Assembly (NCBI RefSeq): GCF_022406875.1
Contig: NZ_CP023018.1
Span: 345,575 to 409,574, forward strand
DNA length: 64,000 nt
Source: Ectothiorhodosinus mongolicus
GTDB lineage: Bacteria; Pseudomonadota; Gammaproteobacteria; Ectothiorhodospirales; Ectothiorhodospiraceae
Reading direction: 5' to 3'
Below are positions 20,408 through 29,332 of the stretch, one piece after another. The position numbers and the translations under genes were made by a program. Positions within the stretch are counted from its first letter, which is position 1. The number at the start of each line of letters is the position of its first letter. Under the pieces are notes generated by a model. The model had not been told where the DNA came from, searched no databases, and was given only the letters and a program-made list of their open reading frames with translations.

Positions 20408-20932
20408 TTACTCCTCCGGTTGAATCACGGGTGACCCAGTGTCCCCGAATTGCACATTGGCTGCCAGTTCTTCGGGGAGGAATTCCTTGATCCAAAGCGC
20501 GGCAACGACAAAATGTGGCAATAAACGACTTTCTTGCCATGCCGATTGTTGGGGCAGTACCGTGACTCCGGCCAAAAGCACCAGCAAAGCGACCAGTACG
20601 TAGCCGCGCACCAATCCAAATACCACGCCAATGGAGCGATCGGTTCCAGAGATTCCTGTGCGTTTGATGAGCATGCCGAGAAGCATATTGATCAGCATGC
20701 CAGCAATGAGCACACCAACAAAAGTAGCCACATACGCGATCCCTAGTCCAATCTCCGGGTTCCCGACATCCCAAGGGATAAAGGTACTAACCAGTTCGCC
20801 GTAGCGAAAAGCCACCACGAAGGCGATGACCCACGTCGCCAAGGAGACCGCTTCTTTGACGAATCCGCGGAACAGGCTGATGAGTGCCGAGAGGGCAATC
20901 ACCACGAGGATGACTATGTCAATCCAAAGCAT
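20408..20932 (-). CDS. cvpA: CvpA family membrane protein
   Basis: A 174-residue inner-membrane protein with four hydrophobic segments, starting MLWIDIVILVVIALSALISL. Homologues are linked to colicin V production and stress tolerance; biochemical function is unsettled. The family glycine-rich signature FRGFVKEAVSLATWV is present. It sits between the SPOR-domain gene and purF, as in most gammaproteobacteria. Confidence 0.95.
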   Translation of the reverse strand: MLWIDIVILVVIALSALISLFRGFVKEAVSLATWVIAFVVAFRYGELVSTFIPWDVGNPEIGLGIAYVATFVGVLIAGMLINMLLGMLIKRTGISGTDRSIGVVFGLVRGYVLVALLVLLAGVTVLPQQSAWQESRLLPHFVVAALWIKEFLPEELAANVQFGDTGSPVIQPEE

Positions 20933-20974
20933 GTCTGTGCCATCAAAAAAAGTGGGGGTTTAGTTTAACAAATC

Positions 20975-21577
20975 TCAGGGGTGAGCGACGATAATCCCGG
21001 ATACACCGGCTCGTGACTGCAGCCGGGCCTGCACCCGCTCGGCGCCGCGGCGCTCGGCCTCGGGACCGACCTTGACCCGATAAACTGCATTACCATCGGC
21101 TTGGCTGCGCTCCACAAAGGCATTAAAACCGGCTTGTATTAGGCGCTCCGCCTCACTGCGGGCATTGTCCTCACGTGAAAAACTGCCGACTTGAACCACA
21201 AAGCCCTCCCCTACAGGCGCATCCAGAGGCACGGCGCGCAATTCCGCCCGCGGCGCTGGGCGAGCGGCCTCAACTGACGCGGTGGCGGCTGATTCGCTAG
21301 TGGCCGTGGAGCTGGATGCTGCGCTATCAGTTGGGGCGGGTGTTGCGGGAGTGCTCGCCGTGGCTGGCGGGTTGCTGGGCCGCACTTCTGGTCGCTCAAA
21401 CACCGGTTCGGCGGGCAACATGCGCTGCATGTCTAAATGCGCCTCGCGGCCGGCGCCATCCAAAAGCACAGGCAGAAAAATCACCGCCAGCGCCACCAAA
21501 ACGGCCGCTCCCAATAATCGCTGTTTTAAGGATTCATCCACGACGAAATGATCCGCTAGTTTTCGCTTGGGGTGCAA
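20975..21577 (-). CDS. dedD: SPOR-domain protein, DedD-like
   Basis: A 200-residue bitopic protein: a short cytoplasmic N-terminus, one membrane helix (about residues 22-40, LLGAAVLVALAVIFLPVLL), a Pro/Ala/Ser/Thr-rich linker, and a C-terminal SPOR domain (about 122-198, FVVQVGSFSREDNA) that binds denuded glycan strands at the division septum. Its start overlaps the folC end by 22 bases. Confidence 0.92.
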   Translation of the reverse strand: MHPKRKLADHFVVDESLKQRLLGAAVLVALAVIFLPVLLDGAGREAHLDMQRMLPAEPVFERPEVRPSNPPATASTPATPAPTDSAASSSTATSESAATASVEAARPAPRAELRAVPLDAPVGEGFVVQVGSFSREDNARSEAERLIQAGFNAFVERSQADGNAVYRVKVGPEAERRGAERVQARLQSRAGVSGIIVAHP

Positions 21578-22935
21578 GCCCCAAGGTCACTAAAACGTTC
21601 CTGAGAGAGAATATCGGCAACGGTATGAAAGGATCCAAAAGCAACAATCAGATCCTCGGGCCTAGCCACAACACAGGCCTGGTCCATGGCCTGTGCTAAC
21701 GAAGCGGCGGCATGCACCTGCTTCGCGCCCGATTGCTTGAGTTGCTCGGCCAAACTTTGGGCATCTAGAGCACGCGGCAAATCTGACTGACTGACAAACC
21801 ACTGATCCATGCAAGGAAGCAGCGGCGTGACGATACCGGCTAAATCCTTATCGGCCATCACACCGAAAACCCCTAAACACCGCCCTTGAGGCGGATGCGA
21901 CTGCACATAGCCCGCCAGTGCTCGGGCGGCATGGGGGTTATGGCCAACGTCGAGCAGAATCGGACACGGGCCACCAGACAACACCTGCATACGGCCCGAA
22001 ACCCGAGCGCTGATCAACCCCTTTGCAAAATGCTCAGCCGTCACCGGGCGCGGCAAACGAGCCTTGAGCAGGGCCGTAATGGCCAAGCTGGCATTGTCTT
22101 TTTGGTAGGCGCCCAACAGCGCGGGAGGCGGTAGGTTCGGGATAGTCAGACCCTCACACCCGAGGTAATCCCAAGCCTCGGTGCCACTTTGGGCATCATC
22201 AGGGGTATTGGCTTGAGGATGAACCGAGGCATTGGCTGCGACATTGGACGCGGACGATCGCCAGTCAAAGTCTTGACCCAGACAAAGCCACTGACTGCCG
22301 ATGGCTTGGGCATGATCTTGCAAACGCTTTGGCGGCTGGCGATCGCCACAAAGAGCCGGACGATCGGAGCGATAGATGCCGGCTTTTTCATGGGCAATGC
22401 TCTCGCGATCAGGACCCAGCCATTCCTGATGATCCAAATCCACTGAGACGACTACGGACACATTCGCATCCAGGATATTCACGGCATCCAAGCGCCCGCC
22501 CAAGCCCACTTCCAGTAAGATTAAATCCACCTCCTCACGGCGAAACAACCACAAAGCCGCCAGCGTAGCGAATTCAAAATAGCTCAGACTGGTCTCAGCA
22601 CGCGCCTCATCAATCGCTGCGAAGGCAGCGATGATTGCAGCGTCGTCTATGGACTCGCCTTGGATGCGGATGCGCTCATTAAAGTGCAGCAAATGCGGCG
22701 AGGTATAGGCGCCCATACGATAGCCCGCGGCAATCGCCATGGCCTCTAGAAATGCCACCGTAGAGCCTTTGCCGTTGGTGCCACCCACGGTGATGACCGG
22801 CGCGACGGCAGGAATCAAGGACAAACGCTGCGCGACCACGGCGACGCGCTCCAGGCCCAGATCAATAGGTTTGCGGTGCGCCTGCTCTAGCCACTCCAGC
22901 CATTGTTGCAGCGTCTTGGCACGTCCTTGAGACAT
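21556..22935 (-). CDS. folC: bifunctional folylpolyglutamate synthase / dihydrofolate synthase
   Basis: Adds glutamate to dihydropteroate and to folates. The 459-residue Mur-ligase-type enzyme has the ATP-binding VGGTNGKGSTVAFLEAM, the folate-region motif YFEFATLAALWLF, and DVGHNPHAARALAGY in the C-terminal domain. Start MSQGRAKTLQQWLEWLE is 11 bases after accD ends. Confidence 0.97.
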   Translation of the reverse strand: MSQGRAKTLQQWLEWLEQAHRKPIDLGLERVAVVAQRLSLIPAVAPVITVGGTNGKGSTVAFLEAMAIAAGYRMGAYTSPHLLHFNERIRIQGESIDDAAIIAAFAAIDEARAETSLSYFEFATLAALWLFRREEVDLILLEVGLGGRLDAVNILDANVSVVVSVDLDHQEWLGPDRESIAHEKAGIYRSDRPALCGDRQPPKRLQDHAQAIGSQWLCLGQDFDWRSSASNVAANASVHPQANTPDDAQSGTEAWDYLGCEGLTIPNLPPPALLGAYQKDNASLAITALLKARLPRPVTAEHFAKGLISARVSGRMQVLSGGPCPILLDVGHNPHAARALAGYVQSHPPQGRCLGVFGVMADKDLAGIVTPLLPCMDQWFVSQSDLPRALDAQSLAEQLKQSGAKQVHAAASLAQAMDQACVVARPEDLIVAFGSFHTVADILSQERFSDLGACTPSEN

Positions 22936-22946
22936 GGCAGAAAGCT

Positions 22947-23933
22947 CTATTGGCGAGTGCCTTGCTCATTCGTATCATGGGCATCGGGCGGTAGAACTTC
23001 GACCTCCAAGGTCTCAGGTTCCCTGTCCTGATCGTCATCCATCTCGGCCGGCGACATCGAATACGACGGGAGCACTGAAGCCTCTCGCCGCATCAATAGC
23101 GATAACAAACCGGCGATGCGATCGCGCAGTTCTTGACGAGGAATAATCATGTCAATCGCGCCGTGCTCCAGCAAAAACTCAGCGCGCTGAAAGCCCTCGG
23201 GCAAGGTCTCACGCACGGTTTGCTGAATCACCCGCGGACCGGCAAAACCAATCAGCGCGCCAGGCTCGGCAATATTCACATCCCCGAGCATGGCCAAACT
23301 GGCCGATACGCCCCCCATGGTCGGGTCAGTCAGCACCGAGATAAAGGGCAACCGCGCTTCGCGCAAACGCCCAAGAGCAGCACCGGTTTTGGCCATTTGC
23401 ATGAGTGAGAACAAGGCCTCTTGCATGCGCGCACCACCAGAGGCAGAAAAACATACCAGCGCGCGGCGCTCAGCAATGGCTGCTTCGACGGCCAGCACAA
23501 AACGTTGGCCGACCACTGACCCCATGGAACCGCCCATGAAGTTGAAATTAAACGCACACACCACCACCGGGATATCATGCAATGTGCCGCGCATGGCGAC
23601 TAAGGCATCTTTCTCACCGGTGGTTTTTTGCGCCGCGCTAAGGCGGTCTTTGTAACGCTTACTATCGCGGAATTTGAGAATGTCGACCGGCTCGACCTGA
23701 GCGCCGATTTCCTCACGCCCCGCCTCGTCTAAAAAGGTTTCTAAACGACGGCGCGCAGATAAGCGGGTATGAAATCCACATTTCGGACAAACATCCAAGC
23801 TGCGCTCCATCTCCGGCCGATACAGGGTGGCCGAGCAGCTGTCACAACGCATCCAGAGACCCTCGGGGACCGCTCTTTTGCGGGCGGCGTCTGTGCGAAT
23901 GCGAGAGGGAACCAGTTTTTCAAACCAACTCAT
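22947..23933 (-). CDS. accD: acetyl-CoA carboxylase carboxyltransferase subunit beta
   Basis: The beta subunit of the carboxyltransferase that makes malonyl-CoA for fatty-acid synthesis. The 328 residues begin MSWFEKLVP and carry the four-cysteine zinc ribbon (CDSC...CPKC, about residues 29-51), then the crotonase-like core with [14 protein letters not shown] and [10 protein letters not shown]. An acidic C-terminal tail of some 45 residues ([11 protein letters not shown]) is longer than the E. coli tail. Confidence 0.97.
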   Translation of the reverse strand: MSWFEKLVPSRIRTDAARKRAVPEGLWMRCDSCSATLYRPEMERSLDVCPKCGFHTRLSARRRLETFLDEAGREEIGAQVEPVDILKFRDSKRYKDRLSAAQKTTGEKDALVAMRGTLHDIPVVVCAFNFNFMGGSMGSVVGQRFVLAVEAAIAERRALVCFSASGGARMQEALFSLMQMAKTGAALGRLREARLPFISVLTDPTMGGVSASLAMLGDVNIAEPGALIGFAGPRVIQQTVRETLPEGFQRAEFLLEHGAIDMIIPRQELRDRIAGLLSLLMRREASVLPSYSMSPAEMDDDQDREPETLEVEVLPPDAHDTNEQGTRQ

Positions 23934-23975
23934 GGGCGATCATCCACAGCCATTATCCAATCCAGCAGTACCGAC

Positions 23976-24791
23976 TCAGGCGGCTTGCAAAGCATCCATG
24001 GCACTGCGCATCTCGCGCAGGATACCACTAACGGCAGCTCTACCCTGCTCCGGGTTTTCGCTGTGCGCCGCGATTTGTTTGACCAGCGCACTTCCGACCA
24101 CCACGGCATCCGCCACCGCGGCCACCGCAGCTGCGGCATCGGCATCGCCGATACCAAAGCCCACACCTAAGGGCAGGCTGGTGTGTTGGCGAATCTGTTG
24201 GAGTTTTGTGGCCACCGACTCCACGTCCAAGCTAGCAGCCCCGGTCACGCCCTTAAGCGAGACGTAATAGATAAATCCAGAAGCACGTGCCGAGATGCGC
24301 TGCATACGACCAGCATCACTTGTCGGCGCCAACAAGAAGATCATATCGATACCCTGAGGCTTGAGCAGCTCACTGAGCTCATCGCTCTCCTCTGGGGGCA
24401 GATCCACGGTCAGCAGACCATCGACACCCGCCGCACTGGCTTTTTTGGCGAATTCACCATAGCCCATGATCTCGACAGGATTGAGGTAACCCATGAGGAC
24501 CACCGGCGTATGCTGATTGCTTTGGCGAAACTCTGCCACCATGTCGATCACCTGACGCAGGCTGACGTGGTGCTTCAAAGCACGTTCACAGGCTTGTTGA
24601 ATCACCGGACCATCAGCCATGGGATCAGAAAATGGTATCCCCAGTTCAATGATGTCAGCGCCAGCCTCCACCATCGCATGCATCAAAGGCACGGTGTTTT
24701 CCGGCATAGGATCGCCGGCAGTAACATAAGGAATCAGAGCCTTGCGGCCTTCTTGTTTTAGGCGGGTAAAACATTGAGCAATGCGACTCAC
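23976..24791 (-). CDS. trpA: tryptophan synthase alpha subunit
   Basis: Cleaves indole-3-glycerol phosphate to indole, which is channelled to TrpB. The 271-residue TIM barrel shows [17 protein letters not shown] with the catalytic Glu/Asp pair and the phosphate-binding [10 protein letters not shown]. Its ATG overlaps the trpB stop (ATGA). Confidence 0.98.
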   Translation of the reverse strand: MSRIAQCFTRLKQEGRKALIPYVTAGDPMPENTVPLMHAMVEAGADIIELGIPFSDPMADGPVIQQACERALKHHVSLRQVIDMVAEFRQSNQHTPVVLMGYLNPVEIMGYGEFAKKASAAGVDGLLTVDLPPEESDELSELLKPQGIDMIFLLAPTSDAGRMQRISARASGFIYYVSLKGVTGAASLDVESVATKLQQIRQHTSLPLGVGFGIGDADAAAAVAAVADAVVVGSALVKQIAAHSENPEQGRAAVSGILREMRSAMDALQAA

Positions 24792-26017
24792 AGCGTAATC
24801 CCCTCGATACGGGCCACGGTATTGATGTCTTTGTCACCGCGTCCGGAGAGATTGATGATGATGCCCTGATCCGGGCGCATCTCGGCGGCCAGCTTCATGG
24901 CATAGGCCACGGCATGACTGGTTTCTAGGGCAGGAATAATGCCTTCGGTACGGGTCAGGTGATGGAAAGCCTTCATAGCCTCGTCATCCGTCACCGAGAC
25001 ATAGTGGGCTCGCCCCATATCTTTCAGCCAAGCATGCTCTGGACCGACCCCCGGGTAGTCTAAACCGGCGGACACCGAGTGGGTCTCGATGATCTGGCCA
25101 TCAGCATCTTCCATTAAATACGTACGGTTGCCATGCAACACCCCGGGCTTGCCCGCGTTCAGTGGCGCGGAATGGCGGCCGGTATCGATGCCGTCGCCTG
25201 CGGCCTCGACGCCATACAAAGCCACGCTCTCATCATCGAGGAAGGGGTGAAACAGACCGATAGCATTGGAGCCACCGCCCACGCAGGCAACCAGAGCATC
25301 GGGGAGACAACCGTGGTCATCCAAATACTGCTGGCGCGCTTCACGTCCGATCACGGCCTGAAAATCGCGCACCATGGCGGGGTATGGATGGGGACCAGCC
25401 ACCGTACCGATAATATAGAAGGTATTATCCACAAAGCTCACCCAGTCACGCATGGCCTCATTCAGCGCATCCTTCAGCGTTTGCGAGCCGGATTTCACGG
25501 CAACCACTTCCGCGCCCAGCAAGCGCATGCGAAACACATTCGGCGCTTGACGCTGAATATCCTCAGCGCCCATGAATACGACGCATTCCAAGCCTAAGCG
25601 CGCCGCCACCGTGGCTGTGGCCACGCCATGTTGACCGGCACCGGTTTCGGCGATGATGCGCGTCTTGCCCATGCGTTTGGCGAGCAGCGCCTGGCCAATG
25701 GTGTTGTTCACCTTGTGGGCGCCGGTGTGGTTTAGGTCTTCGCGCTTGAGATAAATCTGCGCACCGCCGATCTCGCGACTCATGCGCTCGGCATGATAAA
25801 GCGGGCTGGGACGTCCGACGTAACGGGCCAGATCCAGATCCAGTTCGCGCAGGAACTCGGGATCCTTCATGTATTTATGATAGGCCTCTTCCAGTTCGAC
25901 CAAAGGCTCCATCAGCGTTTCCGAGACGAAACGCCCGCCATAGGGTCCGAAGTGCCCCCGAGTATCGGGGAAAGCACTCCAGTCGGTGACCTGTTCAGAC
26001 TTAATGACTGTCGACAC
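24788..26017 (-). CDS. trpB: tryptophan synthase beta subunit
   Basis: PLP enzyme that joins indole and serine. The family begins near [23 protein letters not shown] lysine is in [15 protein letters not shown]. The GTG at 26017 was chosen as start: GAGG lies about 8 bases upstream, it gives a normal 409-residue protein, and it overlaps the end of trpF by 17 bases. A longer in-frame ATG start inside trpF would add 26 residues with no family match. Confidence 0.96.
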   Translation of the reverse strand: MSTVIKSEQVTDWSAFPDTRGHFGPYGGRFVSETLMEPLVELEEAYHKYMKDPEFLRELDLDLARYVGRPSPLYHAERMSREIGGAQIYLKREDLNHTGAHKVNNTIGQALLAKRMGKTRIIAETGAGQHGVATATVAARLGLECVVFMGAEDIQRQAPNVFRMRLLGAEVVAVKSGSQTLKDALNEAMRDWVSFVDNTFYIIGTVAGPHPYPAMVRDFQAVIGREARQQYLDDHGCLPDALVACVGGGSNAIGLFHPFLDDESVALYGVEAAGDGIDTGRHSAPLNAGKPGVLHGNRTYLMEDADGQIIETHSVSAGLDYPGVGPEHAWLKDMGRAHYVSVTDDEAMKAFHHLTRTEGIIPALETSHAVAYAMKLAAEMRPDQGIIINLSGRGDKDINTVARIEGITL

Positions 26018-26627
26018 GGCTGACCTCGTTGAGAAATTCCTGAATACGTTTGGGATCCTTAATACCCGGCGAAGTTTCAACGCCACTACTGACATCTACC
26101 GCATAGGGCCGGGTTTGCTTGATTGCTTGTGCCACATTCGTAGCGTCAAGTCCACCCGCCAGCAGCAAAGTGCGGTCTTTAAGACCGGGCCAGCGCGACC
26201 AGTCAAAGGTCTTGCCGCTGCCGCCGGCGGCGCCGCTGGCATGGCTGTCCAATAAAAAGCCCTTGGCTTTGCCGTGCTTTTGCATTTGCTGCTCGGGACT
26301 TTGGGCATCACCCATGGCAATCGCCTTGATGTAGTCATGCTGAAAGCGGGCACAAAACTCAGCCGACTCGCGGCCATGAAACTGTAATAAGTCGATGGGC
26401 AATGCCGCCAATGCCGCCTCTACCTCAGCTTCGCTGGGATCCACGAATAACGCAACCCGCGTCACCATGGGCGGCAAGGCAGCGATAATGGCCTCAGCTT
26501 GTTGTAGGCTAACACAGCGCTGACTGCCGCCCCAGAACACTAGGCCGATGGCATCGCAGCCCGCCTCAGCAGCCACCACCCCATCGTTCGGTCGAGTGAT
26601 ACCACAGATTTTGACTCGGGTTCGCAT
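26001..26627 (-). CDS. trpF: phosphoribosylanthranilate isomerase
   Basis: Amadori rearrangement in tryptophan synthesis. The 208-residue TIM barrel has the catalytic cysteine in KICGITRP, an aspartate in [14 protein letters not shown], and the phosphate-binding [14 protein letters not shown]. It heads the trpFBA run; truA, often found upstream in relatives, is replaced here by tRNA-Ser and a palindrome. Confidence 0.97.
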   Translation of the reverse strand: MRTRVKICGITRPNDGVVAAEAGCDAIGLVFWGGSQRCVSLQQAEAIIAALPPMVTRVALFVDPSEAEVEAALAALPIDLLQFHGRESAEFCARFQHDYIKAIAMGDAQSPEQQMQKHGKAKGFLLDSHASGAAGGSGKTFDWSRWPGLKDRTLLLAGGLDATNVAQAIKQTRPYAVDVSSGVETSPGIKDPKRIQEFLNEVSRVDSH

Positions 26628-26641
26628 ATCACCAACACACC

Positions 26642-26683
26642 AATGGGGTCGTACCCCATCCAGAGATGGGGTACGACCCCATT
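26642..26683. repeat. 42-base perfect inverted repeat between tRNA-Ser and trpF
   Basis: Two 18-base arms (core GGGGTCGTACCCC and its complement) with loop CCAGAG. The arms are built like the 59-base hairpins: an imperfect GGGG-N5-CCCC palindrome nested in a larger perfect one. It starts 6 bases after the tRNA 3' end and 14 bases before the trpF ATG, on the minus-strand transcript. It may terminate the tRNA transcript or shape the trpF leader, though no T-run follows. Confidence 0.85.
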
Positions 26684-26689
26684 TGTATT

Positions 26690-26779
26690 TGGCGGAGAGG
26701 GAGGGATTCGAACCCTCGAAGGAGTTGCCCCCTTAACGGTTTTCGAGACCGTCCCGTTCAACCGCTCCGGCACCTCTCC
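26690..26779 (-). tRNA. tRNA-Ser (anticodon CGA)
   Basis: A 90-base class II tRNA read on the minus strand, 5' GGAGAGG acceptor pairing with CCTCTCC, discriminator G and encoded CCA. The anticodon stem ACGGT/ACCGT encloses loop CTCGAAA, anticodon CGA (codon UCG). The long variable arm (GGGGGCAACTCC region) and GGTTCGAATCC T-arm are intact. Confidence 0.97.
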
Positions 26780-26804
26780 AGTTTTTTCTTGCAAGCGGTC
26801 GGGT

Positions 26805-26834
26805 AGTATAGACGAGTGTTCTTTCTGGTGACAG
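26805..26834 (-). promoter_or_regulatory. candidate promoter of tRNA-Ser
   Basis: On the minus strand CTGTCA, an 18-base spacer, then TATACT, ending 25 bases upstream of the mature tRNA 5' end. It overlaps the 5' end of the divergent mltF region. Confidence 0.5.
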
Positions 26835-26838
26835 CGCT

Positions 26839-28284
26839 ATGCGGATACCACATCCCCACTTGACGCGATTACAAAGAGCCGAGGTAATTGCCTTGGTGTT
26901 GTTGGTGGTGGTCACCCTGCTGTTTGTCACCGCCAATCCGGGCAATACCCTGCAGCAGGCTCAAAACCGCGGTGAATTAGTCGTGGCCATGCGAATCGGC
27001 AACACGACCTATTTGCCGTCGCCGGAAGGGGCCACTGGGTTTGAATATGAGATGGCCAAGGCCTTTGCTGACTGGTTGGATGTCGATCTTAAAATCGTGG
27101 TGCCAGGTCGCTTTGATGCCATCTTGAACCGCACGGCGCGCGGCAAGGTTCACCTCGCCGCTGCCGGCATCACCATCACGCCCGAGCGTGAAGCGTATCT
27201 GCGTTTTGGCCCCAGCTATCTGCAAATCACCGAACAGTTAATCCATCGCCCCAGCGAAACCGGGCGCATTAGGACCATTGAGGATCTCGCCGATCGACAG
27301 ATTGTGGTGGTCTCCGGTACAGCCCATATTGAAACCTTACGCTTGCTTCAAGAGATGCATCCCTTTATCACCTGGGAAGAGATTCCTCGCGCTGATCCGG
27401 AAGAGCTTTTGCGCCGCGTCTGGGAAGGCAATATCGAAGCCACGATTGTTGATTCGATTGAACTGAGTGCGACGCAGCGCTTTTACCCCGGCCTGCGCGC
27501 AGCTTTGGATCTCACTGAGCCGAAATCATTGGCTTGGGCATTCCCCAAAACCACCGATTTGAGCCTGTTCAACGAAGCTGAGGCCTTTTTTGTGTACTTA
27601 AAATCCACCGGCTTATTGGAGCAGATGTTAGAACGCTATTTCGGTCATTTAGATGTGATCGATCAGGCGGGTATGATCCGATTTTTACGGGAGGCACGTG
27701 AGAGTTTGCCCACGTTTGAGCCTTTGTTTCGCGAAGCGGCCCGTCAATATGACTTGGATTGGCGCCTACTGGCTGCCATCAGCTATCAAGAATCTCATTG
27801 GAACCCCAATGCTGTCTCGCGCACCGGCGTTCGAGGCTTGATGATGCTGACTCTGGCAACCGCCGGTGAATTGGGGGTTGAGGATCGCCTCGATCCACGC
27901 GCCTCGGTGTTTGGTGGCACCCAATATCTCATCAACTTGCGAGACCGCCTCCCCGAGCGCATTCAGGAACCAGATCGCACTTGGATGGCTTTGGCCGCTT
28001 ACAACATCGGCATGGGTCACCTGCACGATGCTCGAGCCATTACCCAAAGGCAGGGAAAAGATCCGGATCGTTGGCTGGACGTTATGGAATATCTGCCCCT
28101 TTTGTCTCGGCCGGAGTGGCACAGTCAAACCCGCTTTGGCTACGCGCGCGGCTGGGAGCCTGTGCAATATGTGCAGAACATCCGCGCTTTCTATGATGTG
28201 CTGAATTGGCTGGCAGCTGGTGGCGAGCTGGGACGAATGCCCTCCAGTCTGCAAATCATGGACATCTTCCCTCGTGGCCTATAA
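26839..28284 (+). CDS. mltF: membrane-bound lytic transglycosylase F
   Basis: Cleaves peptidoglycan between MurNAc and GlcNAc with 1,6-anhydro bond formation. The 481-residue protein has an N-terminal hydrophobic export/anchor segment (about 15-32), an SBP_bac_3-like regulatory domain (about 45-265), and a C-terminal SLT domain whose catalytic Glu lies in ISYQESHWNPNAVS, followed by GVRGLMML and AAYNIGMGHLHDA. Start ATG is at the first codon able to precede the hydrophobic segment. Confidence 0.94.
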   Translation: MRIPHPHLTRLQRAEVIALVLLVVVTLLFVTANPGNTLQQAQNRGELVVAMRIGNTTYLPSPEGATGFEYEMAKAFADWLDVDLKIVVPGRFDAILNRTARGKVHLAAAGITITPEREAYLRFGPSYLQITEQLIHRPSETGRIRTIEDLADRQIVVVSGTAHIETLRLLQEMHPFITWEEIPRADPEELLRRVWEGNIEATIVDSIELSATQRFYPGLRAALDLTEPKSLAWAFPKTTDLSLFNEAEAFFVYLKSTGLLEQMLERYFGHLDVIDQAGMIRFLREARESLPTFEPLFREAARQYDLDWRLLAAISYQESHWNPNAVSRTGVRGLMMLTLATAGELGVEDRLDPRASVFGGTQYLINLRDRLPERIQEPDRTWMALAAYNIGMGHLHDARAITQRQGKDPDRWLDVMEYLPLLSRPEWHSQTRFGYARGWEPVQYVQNIRAFYDVLNWLAAGGELGRMPSSLQIMDIFPRGL

Positions 28285-28321
28285 GAGTTTATAAAGTATC
28301 CGACAAAACAAGGGAAAACTC

Positions 28322-28825
28322 GTGAAAAATAAATTTCTAAGGATAGCCCTAAGCGGTCTTCTGTTCTCTTTCGTCATTTTTCCAGCCACATCATTTGCGG
28401 ACATTTCTCGACTGAGTTTCGGCGTCGGCCAATATGACGTGATCAATACAGTGGATAGCGCGGCTGATTTTCGTGTGGAGTATAGACTCAGCGAGCCTAT
28501 GCTATTTGACCTACTGACCCCCTGGGTGGGTCTGGAAGTGACCAGCGACGAGACGGTCTGGGGCGGTGGTGGATTATTGTTCGATTACCCCATCGGTAAT
28601 CGTTGGTATTTAGTACCCAGCCTCGGAGTCGGCCTTTATGATCGGGGCCGCAGTGCACTTCGTCTCGGGCATGTTATCGAGTTTCGCTCGCAGCTTGAGC
28701 TGGCTTATCAATTTGATAACCTCAGCCGCGTGGCTTTTGCCATCAGCCACCTATCCAATGCCAGCCTGAGCAGCGACAACCCCGGCGTCGAAGTGCTCAC
28801 TTTGTATTGGCAGATACCCTACTGA
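28322..28825 (+). CDS. PagL-like lipid A 3-O-deacylase (acyloxyacyl hydrolase)
   Basis: An outer-membrane beta-barrel enzyme that removes an acyl chain from lipid A. The 167-residue precursor has a signal peptide (about 1-26, ending SFA). The active-site block reads SHLSNASLSSDNPGVEVLTL: His143, Ser145 and Glu157 keep the same 2- and 14-residue spacing as the catalytic triad of Pseudomonas PagL (H126, S128, E140). It follows mltF by 37 bases. The first 60 bases are AT-rich compared with neighbours. Confidence 0.85.
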   Translation: MKNKFLRIALSGLLFSFVIFPATSFADISRLSFGVGQYDVINTVDSAADFRVEYRLSEPMLFDLLTPWVGLEVTSDETVWGGGGLLFDYPIGNRWYLVPSLGVGLYDRGRSALRLGHVIEFRSQLELAYQFDNLSRVAFAISHLSNASLSSDNPGVEVLTLYWQIPY

Positions 28826-28831
28826 GGTTGC

Positions 28832-29284
28832 TCAGCGACGTTCGCGAAAAAAGCGGCGCAACATCTCACTGCAGTCATCGGCCACAATGCCGGATGTCAC
28901 GGCTATTTTGTGGTTGTAGACCGAAAGATTCAGTAGGTCCGCCGCACCGCCTACAGCCCCTGTTTTTGGGTCGCTTGCGCCAAAAACCAAACGCGCAATC
29001 CGCGCATGCACCATGGCTGCAATACACATGGGGCATGGCTCTAGGGTGACATATAGGGCGCAGTCATTGAGGCGATAATTGCCCAGCACCTGACCAGCCG
29101 CCCGCATGGCCACGATCTCGGCATGGGCACTGGGGTCATGACAACCAATCGGCTGATTATACCCCTGAGCGATCAACTCGCCATCCCGCACGATCACCGC
29201 ACCCACCGGTACTTCACCGGCCTTGGCAGCCAAATCTGCCTGCGCCAGTGCCAAGCGCATCCAATCCGTATCTCGCTCAGTCAT
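28832..29284 (-). CDS. tadA: tRNA(Arg) adenosine-34 deaminase
   Basis: Converts A34 to inosine in tRNA-Arg(ACG). The 150-residue cytidine-deaminase-fold protein has the zinc motif HAEIVAMRAA with catalytic Glu and PCPMCIAAMVHARI. It is upstream of neither gua gene in reading order but lies after guaA on the same strand, 48 bases beyond it. Convergent with the PagL-like gene, 6 bases apart. Confidence 0.95.
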   Translation of the reverse strand: MTERDTDWMRLALAQADLAAKAGEVPVGAVIVRDGELIAQGYNQPIGCHDPSAHAEIVAMRAAGQVLGNYRLNDCALYVTLEPCPMCIAAMVHARIARLVFGASDPKTGAVGGAADLLNLSVYNHKIAVTSGIVADDCSEMLRRFFRERR

Positions 29285-29332
29285 ACCGCCTCATCCAAGG
29301 GCTATACCCCACCCTATCCACCACGATTAGGG

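Noticed and set aside
24788-26095. Longer trpB from an ATG inside trpF
   Set aside because: The extra 26 residues do not match TrpB, while the GTG at 26017 has a GAGG site at proper distance.
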